A stretch of 64,000 nt of DNA from Bacillota bacterium (GCA_021770445.1 JAETQY010000021.1:1-64000); one strand, 5' to 3'. Counted from the first letter of the stretch, positions 13,739 to 22,078 are shown. Notes: generated from the letters alone by a model not told the origin. Numbers and translations are program-made.

Positions 13739-14368
13739 ATGGAATTTGACTTGACTGCTCTGGAGCGCACCCTCCACACCCGCGCCCCCGGCCTGATGGA
13801 CGCCCACCGGGCCTACGCGGTGCTGGTGCCCCTGGTGGAGAAGGAGGGGGAGCAGCACCTGCTCTACGAGGTCCGGGCGTCCACGCTCCGCCGCCAGCCA
13901 GGGGAGGTGTGCTTCCCTGGGGGGCGTATAGAGGGGAGCGAGACCCCGGAGGAGTGCGCCCTCCGGGAGACCTGGGAGGAGCTGGGCATTCCACGGGAGA
14001 GCATCAAAATTCTGGGCCGGCTGGACTTCATCGCCCACCGGGCCAACTTCATCATGTACCCTATCTTGGGGCTGGTGGACAGTCGGGCGCTGTCCCCCCA
14101 CCTGAACCCCAACCCCGCCGAGGTAGAGGAAGTCTTTTTTGTTCCCCTGTCCCACCTGCTGAACACCCCTCCCATCGAGTACGAGTACGAGCTGATCCCC
14201 ACCCCGGCGGAAAACTTCCCCTACGACCTTATCGGTATCCCCCGGGATTACCAGTGGCAGCACGGATGGGAGAACGTCCCTGTCTACCCCTGGCAGGGCA
14301 GGGCCATCTGGGGCCTCACCGGGCGGATCACACGGAATTTGATTCAAATATGCAAGGCCCCCGGCTGA
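13739..14368 (+). CDS. Nudix hydrolase, CoA diphosphatase type
   Basis: 209 residues. The Nudix box is complete: GGRIEGSETPEECALRETWEEL, with the Mg-binding REXXEE pattern. Just upstream is the UPF0035 signature that marks CoA pyrophosphatases (LLYEVRASTLRRQPGEVCFP, the LLTxRSxxxxxxxGxxxFPGG pattern). It should split CoA or its oxidised forms to 4'-phosphopantetheine and 3',5'-ADP. The stop codon lies in the loop of the convergent terminator at 14353-14381. Confidence 0.9.
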   Translation: MEFDLTALERTLHTRAPGLMDAHRAYAVLVPLVEKEGEQHLLYEVRASTLRRQPGEVCFPGGRIEGSETPEECALRETWEELGIPRESIKILGRLDFIAHRANFIMYPILGLVDSRALSPHLNPNPAEVEEVFFVPLSHLLNTPPIEYEYELIPTPAENFPYDLIGIPRDYQWQHGWENVPVYPWQGRAIWGLTGRITRNLIQICKAPG

Positions 14369-14381
14369 GCCGGGGGCCTTG
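14353..14381. terminator. Convergent terminator
   Basis: CAAGGCCCCCGGC (14353-14365) and GCCGGGGGCCTTG (14369-14381) pair perfectly around TGA, which is also the Nudix stop codon. It separates the rightward Nudix gene from the leftward small gene. Confidence 0.75.
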
Positions 14382-14383
14382 CC

Positions 14384-14530
14384 TTATGTCGCTGTTTCTT
14401 CTGCGGCCGCCTTCTCCTTGAGGGCCTTGATGGCGTAGTCCAGAGCGGGGATGGACTTGGCGGTACAGTACTGCTTCATGTCCTGAAGCTGACGGATGGC
14501 TTCCTTGGTGGTCATATCCTTCAGACGCAT
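14384..14530 (-). CDS. Small hypothetical protein (48 aa)
   Basis: ATG at 14530 is preceded by AAAGGAGCG at about 8 bases. The peptide (MRLKDMTTKEAIRQLQDMKQ, then YCTAKSIPALDYAIKALKEK, Ala/Glu tail) is helical and soluble. The repeated 'TTKEAI..L..MK....AIPALDYAIKALK' form is seen in short clostridial proteins without a known role. It is too short to be caught by ordinary length cut-offs, but the ribosome site and the terminator at its end support it. Confidence 0.65.
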   Translation of the reverse strand: MRLKDMTTKEAIRQLQDMKQYCTAKSIPALDYAIKALKEKAAAEETAT

Positions 14531-14591
14531 AGCGCTCACGCTCCTTTACAGTTGTTATTTTACCACAACACAGGGGTGGAACGCAAGAGGT

Positions 14592-14765
14592 TTATTGGTG
14601 GTTTTTCCTCATTTCTTCCGGACTGCGGCAGCAGGCGAGGGCTGTCACCACCACGGCCAGCACCAGCATCCGCCGCCAGGGGCTGGCCGCCCAGAGGAGA
14701 CACAGGATGCCCCGGCAGATGGACCACAGACAACTGACCCAGAGGAGGACTACGGCGGTCCCCAT
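14592..14765 (-). CDS. Small membrane protein coupled to the ABC exporter (57 aa)
   Basis: ATG at 14765 lies one base past the permease stop (TGA at 14767-14769), with AAGGAG inside the permease's last codons at 7 bases. Two hydrophobic stretches are visible (TAVVLLWVSCLWSICRGILCLLW and MLVLAVVVTALACC, partly quoted) and a short basic end. It is the last gene of the GntR-ATPase-permease operon. Role unknown; perhaps a small accessory subunit. Confidence 0.55.
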   Translation of the reverse strand: MGTAVVLLWVSCLWSICRGILCLLWAASPWRRMLVLAVVVTALACCRSPEEMRKNHQ

Positions 14766-14766
14766 A

Positions 14767-15420
14767 TCAATACTCCTTATTTGCCGTCACCCGGCAGGAG
14801 ATCAGGTAGGAGACGAACATCAGGGCCAGGGCGGCCAGCAAAGGCAGGGCGGACAGAGCCAGCAGCGCCCCGGGGCTGGATAGGAGCAGGCTGTCCAGCC
14901 AGGATGTGTCGATGCGGACCCCCATGCGGAAGGCCAGGAAGAGGACGATCACAGGGATAAAGATGATGGCGTACAGATAGGGCCGGGCCCGCTCCGCCCC
15001 CAGCTTGTAGCACAGGGGGAGGAGAATATCCGCGATCAGCAGGCCCGCCGCCAGGGTGGTGAAAGCGGAGACCAGGACCTCAAACAGGGAACCCTGACCT
15101 GTGACGGACACCGCGACTCCAGCCAACGCAGCCAAAGCCAGGGAGATCAGGGTCACCAGCAGCGTGAAGCAATACCGGGCTCCTACCACGGCCCTCCGCC
15201 CCAGGGGCAAGGCCATGGCGTACCGGTCCCACTTGGCCGCCTCGTCGTAGGAGAAGGCGCCGATGGGGAGCATGATCAGCATGACGGAGACAAAAGCGGT
15301 GACGAAGGAGATGTTGAACACCCCCAGAAAGGTCAAAACGGCGTAGAACAGCATAATGCCCAAATAAGCTTTCAGGGAGCGCTTGCTCACCAGCAGGTCC
15401 TTCATAATTAACCCGGTCAT
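14767..15420 (-). CDS. ABC-2 family exporter permease
   Basis: 217 residues with six hydrophobic segments, starting with a cytoplasmic helix (MTGLIMKDLLVSKRSLKAYL) typical of BcrB/YtrC-type ABC-2 permeases, and an FSYDEAAKWDRYAMALPLGR loop between TM2 and TM3 found in this family. Its start overlaps the ATPase stop by 4 bases. Together they should form a half-size exporter of the YtrBC/bacitracin-resistance kind; the substrate is unknown. Confidence 0.87.
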   Translation of the reverse strand: MTGLIMKDLLVSKRSLKAYLGIMLFYAVLTFLGVFNISFVTAFVSVMLIMLPIGAFSYDEAAKWDRYAMALPLGRRAVVGARYCFTLLVTLISLALAALAGVAVSVTGQGSLFEVLVSAFTTLAAGLLIADILLPLCYKLGAERARPYLYAIIFIPVIVLFLAFRMGVRIDTSWLDSLLLSSPGALLALSALPLLAALALMFVSYLISCRVTANKEY

Positions 15421-16277
15421 TTTGTTTCTCCTTTCCCGACAAAGAGCATGATATCCTCCAGAGTGGTCCGCTCCACCAGAAGCATGGGATATTTGCGGCT
15501 GAAGGCGGAACGGTCCTTCACCAGGGCCTCGCAGCCGAAGGTCCCCCGCCGGGTGCGCAGGATGTCCCGGGGATCGATGGTCTCCAGCTGGGCGGCGGTG
15601 CAGCCCACCCGGCCGTAGCTGTCCAGGATGTTGTCCTTGGCGTCGGACAGCACCACCTCCCCCTGGTGGATGTAGGCGATGTAGTCGGCCACCTTCTCCA
15701 GGTCGGAGGTGATGTGGCTGGACATGAGGATGGCGTGGTCCTCGTCCTGGATGAAGCCCAGGAACTCGTCCAGAATCTCGTCCCGAACCACCGGGTCCAG
15801 CCCGGCGGTGGCCTCATCCAGAATGAGCAGCTTGGGGTGATGGGCCAGGGCGGCGGACAGAGACAGCTTCATCTTCATGCCCCGGGAGAACTCTTTAATG
15901 AGCTTCTTCTCCGGCAGGCCGAATTTGTCCAGGTAGGACCGGTACAGGTCCTGGTCCCACTCCCTGTAGGCGGGGGCCAGCACCCTGCCCACGTCCAGGG
16001 GACGGAGGCTGTCGTGGAAAAAGCACTCGTCCAGCACCAGGCCCACGTCCTGCTTGGCCAGCCGCTCCTCCTTCACGTTGTCGTAGCCCAGCAGAGTGAT
16101 CTCCCCCGCGTCCCGGCGGATGAGGTTGAGAATGCACTTGATGGTGGTGGTCTTGCCGGCGCCGTTTTCGCCGATGAGCCCCAGGATGGAGCCGCCGGGC
16201 AGCGTCAGGTCGATATTGTTCAGGGCGAAGTCGCCATAGGACTTGCACAGCCCCTTGATTTCAATACAATTTGTCAT
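15417..16277 (-). CDS. ABC exporter ATPase
   Basis: 286 residues. Walker A GLIGENGAGKTTT (about 33-45), a signature region FSRGMKMKLSLSAAL (an LSGGQ variant with SRGMK, common in BcrA/YtrB types), Walker B LLILDEATAGLDP and the switch His in MSSHIT. The C-terminal 70 residues are the usual DUF4162-like regulatory tail. It overlaps both neighbours by 4 bases (ATGA), so GntR regulator, ATPase and permease form one tightly coupled operon. Confidence 0.93.
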   Translation of the reverse strand: MTNCIEIKGLCKSYGDFALNNIDLTLPGGSILGLIGENGAGKTTTIKCILNLIRRDAGEITLLGYDNVKEERLAKQDVGLVLDECFFHDSLRPLDVGRVLAPAYREWDQDLYRSYLDKFGLPEKKLIKEFSRGMKMKLSLSAALAHHPKLLILDEATAGLDPVVRDEILDEFLGFIQDEDHAILMSSHITSDLEKVADYIAYIHQGEVVLSDAKDNILDSYGRVGCTAAQLETIDPRDILRTRRGTFGCEALVKDRSAFSRKYPMLLVERTTLEDIMLFVGKGETK

Positions 16278-16654
16278 AGTTCTTCTCCTTTATACAGGAT
16301 GTCGAGCATTTCGTGGAGCTCCTCCAGGGGGAAGGCCCCCTTCCGGGCCTCCTCCACCGCCTGGGACAGCTTCTCCTCTACCTTGCGCAGCTGGGCCTCC
16401 CGCAGCAGCTCCCGGTTCTGGGGGGCCACAAAGCAGCCCTTCCCCGGGACATTTTCCAGAAAGCCGTCCCGCTCCAGCTCCTCGTAGGCCCGCTTGGTGG
16501 TGATGACCGAGATGCGCAGCTCCTTAGCCAGCAGCCGCATGGAGGGCAGGGCGTCCCCCGCCGACAGGGCCCCGGACATGATCTGCTCCTTCACCTGGTC
16601 GGTAATCTGCTCGTAGATGGGCTTTCCGCTGGCGTTACTCAATATAATATCCAT
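16274..16654 (-). CDS. GntR-family regulator, YtrA type
   Basis: 126 residues. The N-terminal winged HTH (IYEQITDQVKEQIMSGALSAG, then LPSMRLLAKELRISVITTKRAYEELERDGF and the wing VPGKGCFV) is followed by a short helical tail of about 45 residues, without a ligand-binding UTRA or FCD domain. That short form is YtrA, which represses an adjacent ABC exporter and responds to cell-envelope antibiotics in relatives. Autoregulation through the operator at 16746-16766 is likely. Confidence 0.92.
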   Translation of the reverse strand: MDIILSNASGKPIYEQITDQVKEQIMSGALSAGDALPSMRLLAKELRISVITTKRAYEELERDGFLENVPGKGCFVAPQNRELLREAQLRKVEEKLSQAVEEARKGAFPLEELHEMLDILYKGEEL

Positions 16655-16745
16655 TTGTCCCGCCTTTCAATAACAGGAGGGGCTCTGGCTGCCGGCCGCG
16701 CGCTGGTCCAGCGCCGGAGGTCCGCTCACTGTCATGTTGGATTTA

Positions 16746-16794
16746 GTGTATATATACTATATGCACAGTATAACGCTTTTTCTCTATTTGTCAA
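16746..16794 (-). promoter_or_regulatory. Promoter and GntR operator of the ABC exporter operon
   Basis: On the minus strand, TTGACA (16789-16794), a 16-base spacer and TATACT (16767-16772). Immediately downstream, an inverted repeat GTGTATAT-N5-ATATGCAC (16746-16766) covers the transcription start, the expected site for a YtrA-type repressor dimer. Confidence 0.7.
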
Positions 16795-16817
16795 TAGGGT
16801 ACGCAAAAAAATTTTTT

Positions 16818-16854
16818 ACGGGCCGTCTCAATTTGCTGAGACGGCCCGTTTTTT
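16818..16854 (+). terminator. Terminator-like hairpin upstream of the spoIIA operon
   Basis: A 13-bp perfect stem (16818-16830 with 16837-16849) is followed by TTTTT. No + strand gene lies just upstream, so it may insulate the sporulation operon from stray transcription. Confidence 0.65.
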
Positions 16855-16951
16855 ATGTTCTGAGGCCAAAAGCCCGTAAATCCGACAGAGGGCTTGTCCT
16901 ATAATGAGCTGGAAAATAATGGGATACACCCAAGGAAAGGAGCGGGTCCCC

Positions 16952-17257
16952 ATGCCGGTGACCTGTAAGGAGGACAAGCGCCAGCTCACCGCCCTGGTGG
17001 CGGGGGAGCTGGACCACCACGAGGCCAGGGCGGTGATGGCGGAGCTGGACCGCCGCATCGACCTGGCTCAGCCCCGCCAGCTCACCCTGGACCTGAGTGG
17101 GCTCACGTTTTCTGACAGTTCCGGAATCGCCGTGCTCCTCCGGGCCCACCGGAGGATGGGACAGGTACAGGGGTCCATGCGGGTGGTGAACACCCCGGCC
17201 CAGGCGGCAAAGGTGTTCAAGGCCGCCGGCCTGGAACGGATTATCCGGTTTGAATAA
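16952..17257 (+). CDS. spoIIAA: Anti-sigma F factor antagonist
   Basis: 101 residues from ATG at 16952 (AAAGGAG 10 bases upstream; an in-frame ATG at 16904 has no site). STAS domain with the phosphorylatable Ser in LDLSGLTFSDSSGIAVLL. Dephospho-SpoIIAA frees sigma F from SpoIIAB in the forespore. First gene of the spoIIAA-spoIIAB-sigF operon. A TATAAT at 16900-16905 may be part of its promoter; the usual sigma-H boxes are not obvious to me. Confidence 0.95.
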   Translation: MPVTCKEDKRQLTALVAGELDHHEARAVMAELDRRIDLAQPRQLTLDLSGLTFSDSSGIAVLLRAHRRMGQVQGSMRVVNTPAQAAKVFKAAGLERIIRFE

Positions 17258-17270
17258 GGAGGCGCTACAT

Positions 17271-17708
17271 ATGAAAATCGAAAATCAGGTCACCCTGGAG
17301 TTCCCCAGCCGGTCGGCCAACGAGGGCTTTGCCCGGACGGCGGCGGCCTGCTTCGCGGCCCAGCTGGACCCCACCCTGGAGGAGGTCAACGACATCAAGA
17401 CCGCCGTCAGCGAGGCGGTGACCAACGCCATCGTCCACGCCTACCCGGACACCCTGGGCAAGGTGTCGGTGAAGCTGCGCATCCGGGAGGGCCACGTACT
17501 GGAGATCGTGGTGAAGGACTGGGGGGTGGGCATCGCCGACGTGGAGCAGGCCAGGACCCCCCTGTTCACCACCGGAAACGAGGAGCGCTCCGGCATGGGC
17601 TTTACCATCATGGAGAGCTTTATGGACACTGTGAGGGTCCGCTCCACCCCCGGCAAGGGGACCACCGTCACCATGGCCCGGAAAATTTCCCGCCGGGCCG
17701 GGCGGTGA
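17271..17708 (+). CDS. spoIIAB: Anti-sigma F factor / serine kinase
   Basis: 145 residues from ATG at 17271, with AAGGAGG 8 bases upstream. GHKL ATPase boxes are clear: N-box DIKTAVSEAVTNAIVHAY, G1 VKDWGVGIAD and G2 SGMGFTIM. It binds sigma F and phosphorylates SpoIIAA. It overlaps sigF by 4 bases, as is usual for this operon. Confidence 0.96.
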   Translation: MKIENQVTLEFPSRSANEGFARTAAACFAAQLDPTLEEVNDIKTAVSEAVTNAIVHAYPDTLGKVSVKLRIREGHVLEIVVKDWGVGIADVEQARTPLFTTGNEERSGMGFTIMESFMDTVRVRSTPGKGTTVTMARKISRRAGR

Positions 17709-18412
17709 ACCTGGCCGGCTCCGCCCTGCTGGAGGCCGCCCAGAGGGGCGACAGCGCCGCCTGTGAGCAGGTGCTGCTGGAGAACAACGGGCTGATCTGG
17801 AGCGTGGTCCGCCGGTACTACGGCCGGGGGGTGGAGCCTGACGATCTGTACCAGCTGGGCTGTCTGGGCTTCCTCAAGGCGGTGCAGGGCTTCGACCCCG
17901 CCTTCGGTACCCAGTTCTCCACCTACGCCGTGCCCAAGATTGCCGGAGAAATCCGCCGCTTTCTCCGGGACGACGGGCCGGTGAAGGTGAGCCGGGGGTT
18001 AAAAGAACGGGGGTCCGCCATCCGGACGGCCCGGGCCAGGCTGGCCTCCGAGCTGGGCCGGGAGCCCACCCTGTCCGAGCTGGCGGAGGCGACGGGCCTG
18101 TCTCCAGAGGACATCGCCGCCGCCGAGACGGCGGCCGAGCCGGTGGTCTCCCTCCAGGCGGAGACGGGGGCGGACGGCCTCACCCTGGAGGGGATGCTCA
18201 CTACGGGCAGCGAGGAGGAGGGGATGGTGGAGCGGCTCACCCTCCGCGCCGCCATTGGCCAGCTCCCGGAGCGGGAGCAGCAGGTGCTCCTGCTGCGGTA
18301 CTACAAGGGGCTCACCCAGATGAACACCGCCCGGGTGCTGGGGGTGTCCCAGGTGCAGGTGTCCCGGCTGGAGCGTCGGGCGCTGGACAAGCTGAGAAAA
18401 GAGTTGACATAA
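17705..18412 (+). CDS. sigF: RNA polymerase sigma-F factor (early forespore)
   Basis: 235 residues from a GTG at 17705 that overlaps the spoIIAB stop (GTGA). Region 2 (NGLIWSVVRRYYGRGVEPDDLYQLGCLGFLKAV, partly quoted), region 3 (LGREPTLSELAEATGLSPEDI) and region 4 (LPEREQQVLLLRYYKGLTQ, then LGVSQVQVSRLERRAL) are intact. It drives early forespore genes. Its presence shows the genome keeps the sporulation programme's core. Confidence 0.96.
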   Translation: MNLAGSALLEAAQRGDSAACEQVLLENNGLIWSVVRRYYGRGVEPDDLYQLGCLGFLKAVQGFDPAFGTQFSTYAVPKIAGEIRRFLRDDGPVKVSRGLKERGSAIRTARARLASELGREPTLSELAEATGLSPEDIAAAETAAEPVVSLQAETGADGLTLEGMLTTGSEEEGMVERLTLRAAIGQLPEREQQVLLLRYYKGLTQMNTARVLGVSQVQVSRLERRALDKLRKELT

Positions 18413-18414
18413 TA

Positions 18415-18450
18415 ACCGCTCCCCTTTGGCGGAAGGGGAGCGGTATTTCT
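18415..18450 (+). terminator. Terminator of the sigF operon
   Basis: ACCGCTCCCCTT (18415-18426) pairs with AAGGGGAGCGGT (18433-18444), and ATTTCTG follows. The T-run is short. Confidence 0.6.
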
Positions 18451-18580
18451 GTGCACCGGGAGAGAGAGGGACAGTCCAGGAGAGAGGCGGACTGCACCGC
18501 CCGGGTACGGTATCATTATAGCAGGCCTGGAATAAAATGGGCGTCAACGTAGGGGGACAGGCTGTAAAAATGCCGTTAAA

Positions 18581-19288
18581 TCAGTCGTCCAGCATCCGGT
18601 AGCCGATGCCCAGCTCGGTGTGGATGTACTTGGGCTCGGAGGGGTTTTCCCCCAGCTTCCGGCGGATGTTGGCCATATTGACCCGGAGAATCTGGTTGCT
18701 GCCGCTGCCCCCGTAGGGGCCCCAGATGTGCTCCAGAATAAAGTCATAGGTGAGCACCTTACCGGCGTGAATGGCCAGCAGCTCAATGATCTTGAACTCG
18801 TTCTGGGTGAAGTGAATCTCCTCGCCCCCCAGCAGCACCTGGTGGCGGGCCAGGTCCACGGTCAGGTCCTTGATCTGGTAGGTGCTGCGCTGGATGCCCT
18901 GGCTCAGCTTGAGCCGGTCGGCCCGGCGCAGGGCGGAGCGGATGCGGGCCAGCAGCTCGGACACGCCGAAGGGTTTCACTACGTAGTCATCCGCCCCCAT
19001 GTCCAGGGCCCGCACCTTCTCCGCCTCCCGGTCCCGGGCGGAGATGATAATCACCGGCACCTCCCGGGGCAGGCCCCGGAGCTGGGAGAGAATTTCCAGC
19101 CCGTCCATGTCGGGCAGCCCCAGATCCAGCAGCACCAGGTCGGGGCCGTGGGAGAAGAACAGAGACAGCCCCTCCTTGCCGGTGCAGGCGGGGATAGCCC
19201 GGTAGTCGTTGGCGCCCAGGGCCCGGCTGATAAAGTTGCTGATGGCCTTGTCGTCCTCGATGATGAGAACAGTCTGTTTTTCACTCAT
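18581..19288 (-). CDS. KdpE-like response regulator
   Basis: 235 residues, OmpR/KdpE family. The receiver has the acid pair (IIEDDKA), phospho-acceptor Asp in DLVLLDLGLPDMDG, Thr/Ser in VIIISARD and Lys in DDYVVKPFG. The winged-helix DNA-binding domain is at about 135-230 (VLTYDFILEHIWGPYGG, IRRKLGENPSEPKYIHTELGIGYR). It overlaps the sensor kinase gene by 4 bases. In relatives KdpE activates kdpFABC K+ pump genes; none lie nearby, so the targets may differ. Confidence 0.93.
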   Translation of the reverse strand: MSEKQTVLIIEDDKAISNFISRALGANDYRAIPACTGKEGLSLFFSHGPDLVLLDLGLPDMDGLEILSQLRGLPREVPVIIISARDREAEKVRALDMGADDYVVKPFGVSELLARIRSALRRADRLKLSQGIQRSTYQIKDLTVDLARHQVLLGGEEIHFTQNEFKIIELLAIHAGKVLTYDFILEHIWGPYGGSGSNQILRVNMANIRRKLGENPSEPKYIHTELGIGYRMLDD

Positions 19289-20448
19289 AGCTGCGCTCCT
19301 TCTGTGGGCAGGCCGAAGCGGAACACCGCCCCGCCCGACGGGTCGTTTTCCGCGGTAAAAAAGCCGCCGTGGGCCTTGATGATGCTCTGACAGACGGACA
19401 GCCCGATGCCCATGCCCCGGGTGGCGTCGCCAGTGAGGGGCATGGCCTCTCCCGTCCGGACGGCCTGGAGGACCTCCGGGGACAGGCCCCGGCCCCGGTC
19501 CCGGACCTCCACCACCGCCTGGTCCTCCTGACGGTACAGCCGCATGCGGATGTGCTGGGTGTCCCCAGAGTGGCGGATGGCGTTCTCCAGCAGATTGACC
19601 ATCACCTGCCGGACCAGCAGGGAGTCCATGGGCAGATAGAGGATGTCCTCGGGCAGCTCCAGATCCACCTTGCAGTCGGGGAAGCGCCGCCGGACGGTGA
19701 GCAGGGCGTCTCCCGCCACCTCCTCCAGCAGGTCCTCCCGCTTTTTCAGGGGCATGGTGCCGTCCTGGACCCGGGTGACCGAAAGCAGGTTCTCCACCAT
19801 GACAATGAGGCTGTCCGCGTCCTGCTTGATGTCGGAGAGCATGGTGAGATTCTTTTCCGAGACCTCCGGGCTCTCCAGCAGCACGGACACGGTGCCTGAG
19901 ATGGCGGTGAGGGGGGTGCGCAGGTCGTGGGACACCGCCCGGAGGATGTTCTCCCGGATGGCTACCCGCTCAGACTCCAGCTGGATGGCCGCCTTCTCGG
20001 CGTTGAGCCGCTCGTTCTGCTCGTAGAGGGCCTTGGCCTTCTTCTCCCGCCGGACCGCCTCGGTGGCCTGCTTCTTCACCCGGGCGGTGAGGGCGCACAC
20101 CACGCAGGAGATGGCCACCATGGACAGCATAGCTACCGGGTAGCCGGTGCGGCTGAGGGAGAAGGACTCGTAGGGCTCCATAAAGTAGATGTTGATGCAC
20201 AGCGCCCCGATGATGGAGGCGGCGATGCCGTAGAAATATCCGGAGGTAAGCAGGGAGATCAGGGCGACGGCCAGTACAAAGACCAGGGCGGAGTTGTTCT
20301 CCCCGCCGGTGTGGCCGATGAGGAGGCCGCTGGCCCAGTAGGCGGCGCACAGGAACAGGGCGGTCACCCCCAGGTTTCGGGGGATGGCCGGGATGCGGTG
20401 ACACTGTATATCCAGCCAGTGGTAAAGATTCTGCAAATGCTGAAGCAT
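19285..20448 (-). CDS. Short KdpD-like sensor histidine kinase (DUF4118 + kinase)
   Basis: 387 residues from ATG at 20448, with GGGGAGG 7 bases upstream. Unlike full KdpD (about 900 residues) it lacks the N-terminal KdpD and USP domains. It begins with the four-helix DUF4118 membrane domain (about 25-130), then a coiled coil (KKAKALYEQNERLNAEKAAI), the H-box AVSHDLRTPLTAI, N-box VMVNLLENAIRHS, and G boxes VRDRGRGL and GMGIGLSVC. It works with the KdpE-like regulator. Loss of the cytoplasmic sensor part suggests it reads a membrane or ion signal only. Confidence 0.93.
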   Translation of the reverse strand: MLQHLQNLYHWLDIQCHRIPAIPRNLGVTALFLCAAYWASGLLIGHTGGENNSALVFVLAVALISLLTSGYFYGIAASIIGALCINIYFMEPYESFSLSRTGYPVAMLSMVAISCVVCALTARVKKQATEAVRREKKAKALYEQNERLNAEKAAIQLESERVAIRENILRAVSHDLRTPLTAISGTVSVLLESPEVSEKNLTMLSDIKQDADSLIVMVENLLSVTRVQDGTMPLKKREDLLEEVAGDALLTVRRRFPDCKVDLELPEDILYLPMDSLLVRQVMVNLLENAIRHSGDTQHIRMRLYRQEDQAVVEVRDRGRGLSPEVLQAVRTGEAMPLTGDATRGMGIGLSVCQSIIKAHGGFFTAENDPSGGAVFRFGLPTEGAQL

Positions 20449-20476
20449 GGCGCCGCCTCCCCATAACAATATCTTT

Positions 20477-20505
20477 ATTATAGCAAAGACTGGGGCAAAG
20501 GTAAA
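20477..20505 (-). promoter_or_regulatory. Promoter of the KdpDE-like operon
   Basis: Minus strand TTTACC (20500-20505), 17 bases, TATAAT (20477-20482), about 29 bases before the kinase start. Confidence 0.65.
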
Positions 20506-20565
20506 GCCCGAGCGGGGGAGATGGAAAATCTTTACGGGGTCGAAACATGTCGCTGGTCCAAACCC

Positions 20566-20594
20566 TTGTATCCCCTGAAAAAGAGTGGTATAAT
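20566..20594 (+). promoter_or_regulatory. pyrE: Promoter of pyrE
   Basis: TTGTAT (20566-20571), 17 bases, TATAAT (20589-20594). The leader to the pyrE start is about 47 bases. No PyrR-binding loop was evident. Confidence 0.75.
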
Positions 20595-20647
20595 GAAGCA
20601 TTACGGCCCGGTTAGGCCATAAAACAGAGAGAAGGGGTTTTACCGCC

Positions 20648-21319
20648 ATGAACTATCAGGAAGAATTTATCACCTTTATGGTGCGCTCCGGCGTGCTCAC
20701 CTTCGGGGACTTTACCACCAAATCGGGGCGCAAGACCCCCTACTTCGTCAACACCGGCAACTATAAGACGGGCGCCCAGGCCGCCCGCCTGGGGGACTAC
20801 TACGCCGCCTGCATCCAGGAGAACCTGCCCGACGGGATCGACTGCCTCTTCGGCCCGGCCTACAAGGGCATCCCTCTGGCTGTCTCTGCCGCCGCCTCCC
20901 TGTACCGCAGCTATGACCGGGATCTGCCCTACTGCTTCAACCGCAAGGAGGCCAAGGACCACGGCGAGGGGGGCGACCTGGTGGGCTACAAGCCCAAGGA
21001 TGGGGACCGGGTGGCCATCATTGAGGACGTGGTCACTGCCGGAACCGCCGTCCGGGAGTCTATCGAGCTGTTTAAGGGCGTAGCTAAGGTGGACATGAAG
21101 GCCCTCTTTGTTTCGGTGGACCGGATGGAGCGGGGTACCCGGGACTGCTCCACCCTGGACGAGCTGCGCCAGGACTTTGGTATTCAGGTCTTTCCCATTG
21201 TCACTGTCCGGGAAGTGATCGACTTTCTCCACAACAACCCAGTGGATGGCAAGGTCTACATCGACGACGGCATGAGGGCCAAAATGGAGGCCTATCTGGC
21301 CCAGTACGGGGCAAGATAA
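20648..21319 (+). CDS. pyrE: Orotate phosphoribosyltransferase
   Basis: 223 residues. The PRPP-binding motif VAIIEDVVTAGTAV and the FGPAYKGIPLAVSAA loop are typical of PyrE, and FNRKEAKDHGEGG is the flexible catalytic loop. It converts orotate and PRPP to OMP in pyrimidine synthesis. It has its own promoter and an AGAAGGGG ribosome site. It is apart from other pyr genes here and is followed after 13 bases by radC, with which it is probably cotranscribed. Confidence 0.96.
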   Translation: MNYQEEFITFMVRSGVLTFGDFTTKSGRKTPYFVNTGNYKTGAQAARLGDYYAACIQENLPDGIDCLFGPAYKGIPLAVSAAASLYRSYDRDLPYCFNRKEAKDHGEGGDLVGYKPKDGDRVAIIEDVVTAGTAVRESIELFKGVAKVDMKALFVSVDRMERGTRDCSTLDELRQDFGIQVFPIVTVREVIDFLHNNPVDGKVYIDDGMRAKMEAYLAQYGAR

Positions 21320-21332
21320 GGAAGAGAGGACC

Positions 21333-22058
21333 ATGGCAGAGAGAAAGAAAGCCATCCATACCGGACACCGGGGGCGGGTGAAGGAGGAATTCCTCACCCG
21401 GGGCATCGAGGGCTGGCCCGACCACCGGGTGCTGGAGCTGATTTTGTTCTACGCCATCCCCCAGGGGGACGTGAACCCTCTGGCCCACGAGCTCATTGAC
21501 CGCTTCGGCTCCCTGCCCGGGGTGCTGGACGCCCTGCCCGAGGAGCTGATGAAGGTGAAGGGGATGGGGGGGCACTCCGCCGCCATGCTCAAGCTGTTTC
21601 CGGCGGTGGTGGGCCGCTACCTGGAGGGCCGCACCGAGCCGGGGGTGGTGGTCCACACCCCGGCGGAGGCGGGCCATGTGCTGGCCCCCTACCTGTATGG
21701 CGCCCGGAACGAGACGGTGTACGTCCTGTGCCTGGACGCCAAGGAGAAGGTGCTGGGGGTGCGGAAGCTGTCGGAGGGAAATATCGGAAACTCCGACGTG
21801 ACCATCCGCCGGGCGGCGGAGGAGTGCCTAGCTCTGCGGGCCTCCTTCTGCTATCTGGCCCACAACCACGTCAGCGGCATCGCCCTGCCCTCCCCGGAGG
21901 ATATGACCACCACTGACGTGGTCCGCACCGCCCTGGCCCCCCTGGGGGTGCGGCTGGTGGACCATCTGGTCTTCGTGGACGGCGATTTGGTCTCCGTCCG
22001 GGAGACCATCGTCTCCGGCCGGGGCGGCTACCGCATGGTCTACCCGGGCCAGCGATGA
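21333..22058 (+). CDS. radC: RadC-family (MPN/JAMM) protein
   Basis: 241 residues. An N-terminal HhH-like part (LPGVLDALPEELMKVKGMGGHSAAML) is followed by the RadC JAMM domain: the conserved Glu in LSEGNIGNSDVT, and LAHNHVSGIALPSPED with the HxH...D metal ligands. The family was named for DNA repair in E. coli, but that role is disputed; the sequence predicts a metal-dependent hydrolase. RBS GGAAGAGAGG. Confidence 0.9.
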   Translation: MAERKKAIHTGHRGRVKEEFLTRGIEGWPDHRVLELILFYAIPQGDVNPLAHELIDRFGSLPGVLDALPEELMKVKGMGGHSAAMLKLFPAVVGRYLEGRTEPGVVVHTPAEAGHVLAPYLYGARNETVYVLCLDAKEKVLGVRKLSEGNIGNSDVTIRRAAEECLALRASFCYLAHNHVSGIALPSPEDMTTTDVVRTALAPLGVRLVDHLVFVDGDLVSVRETIVSGRGGYRMVYPGQR

Positions 22059-22078
22059 AATATTTGTTCGATTACCCC

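Noticed and set aside
18581..20448. Part of a kdp potassium pump operon
   Set aside because: Neighbours are sigF and pyrE; no kdpF, A, B or C genes are present in the window.
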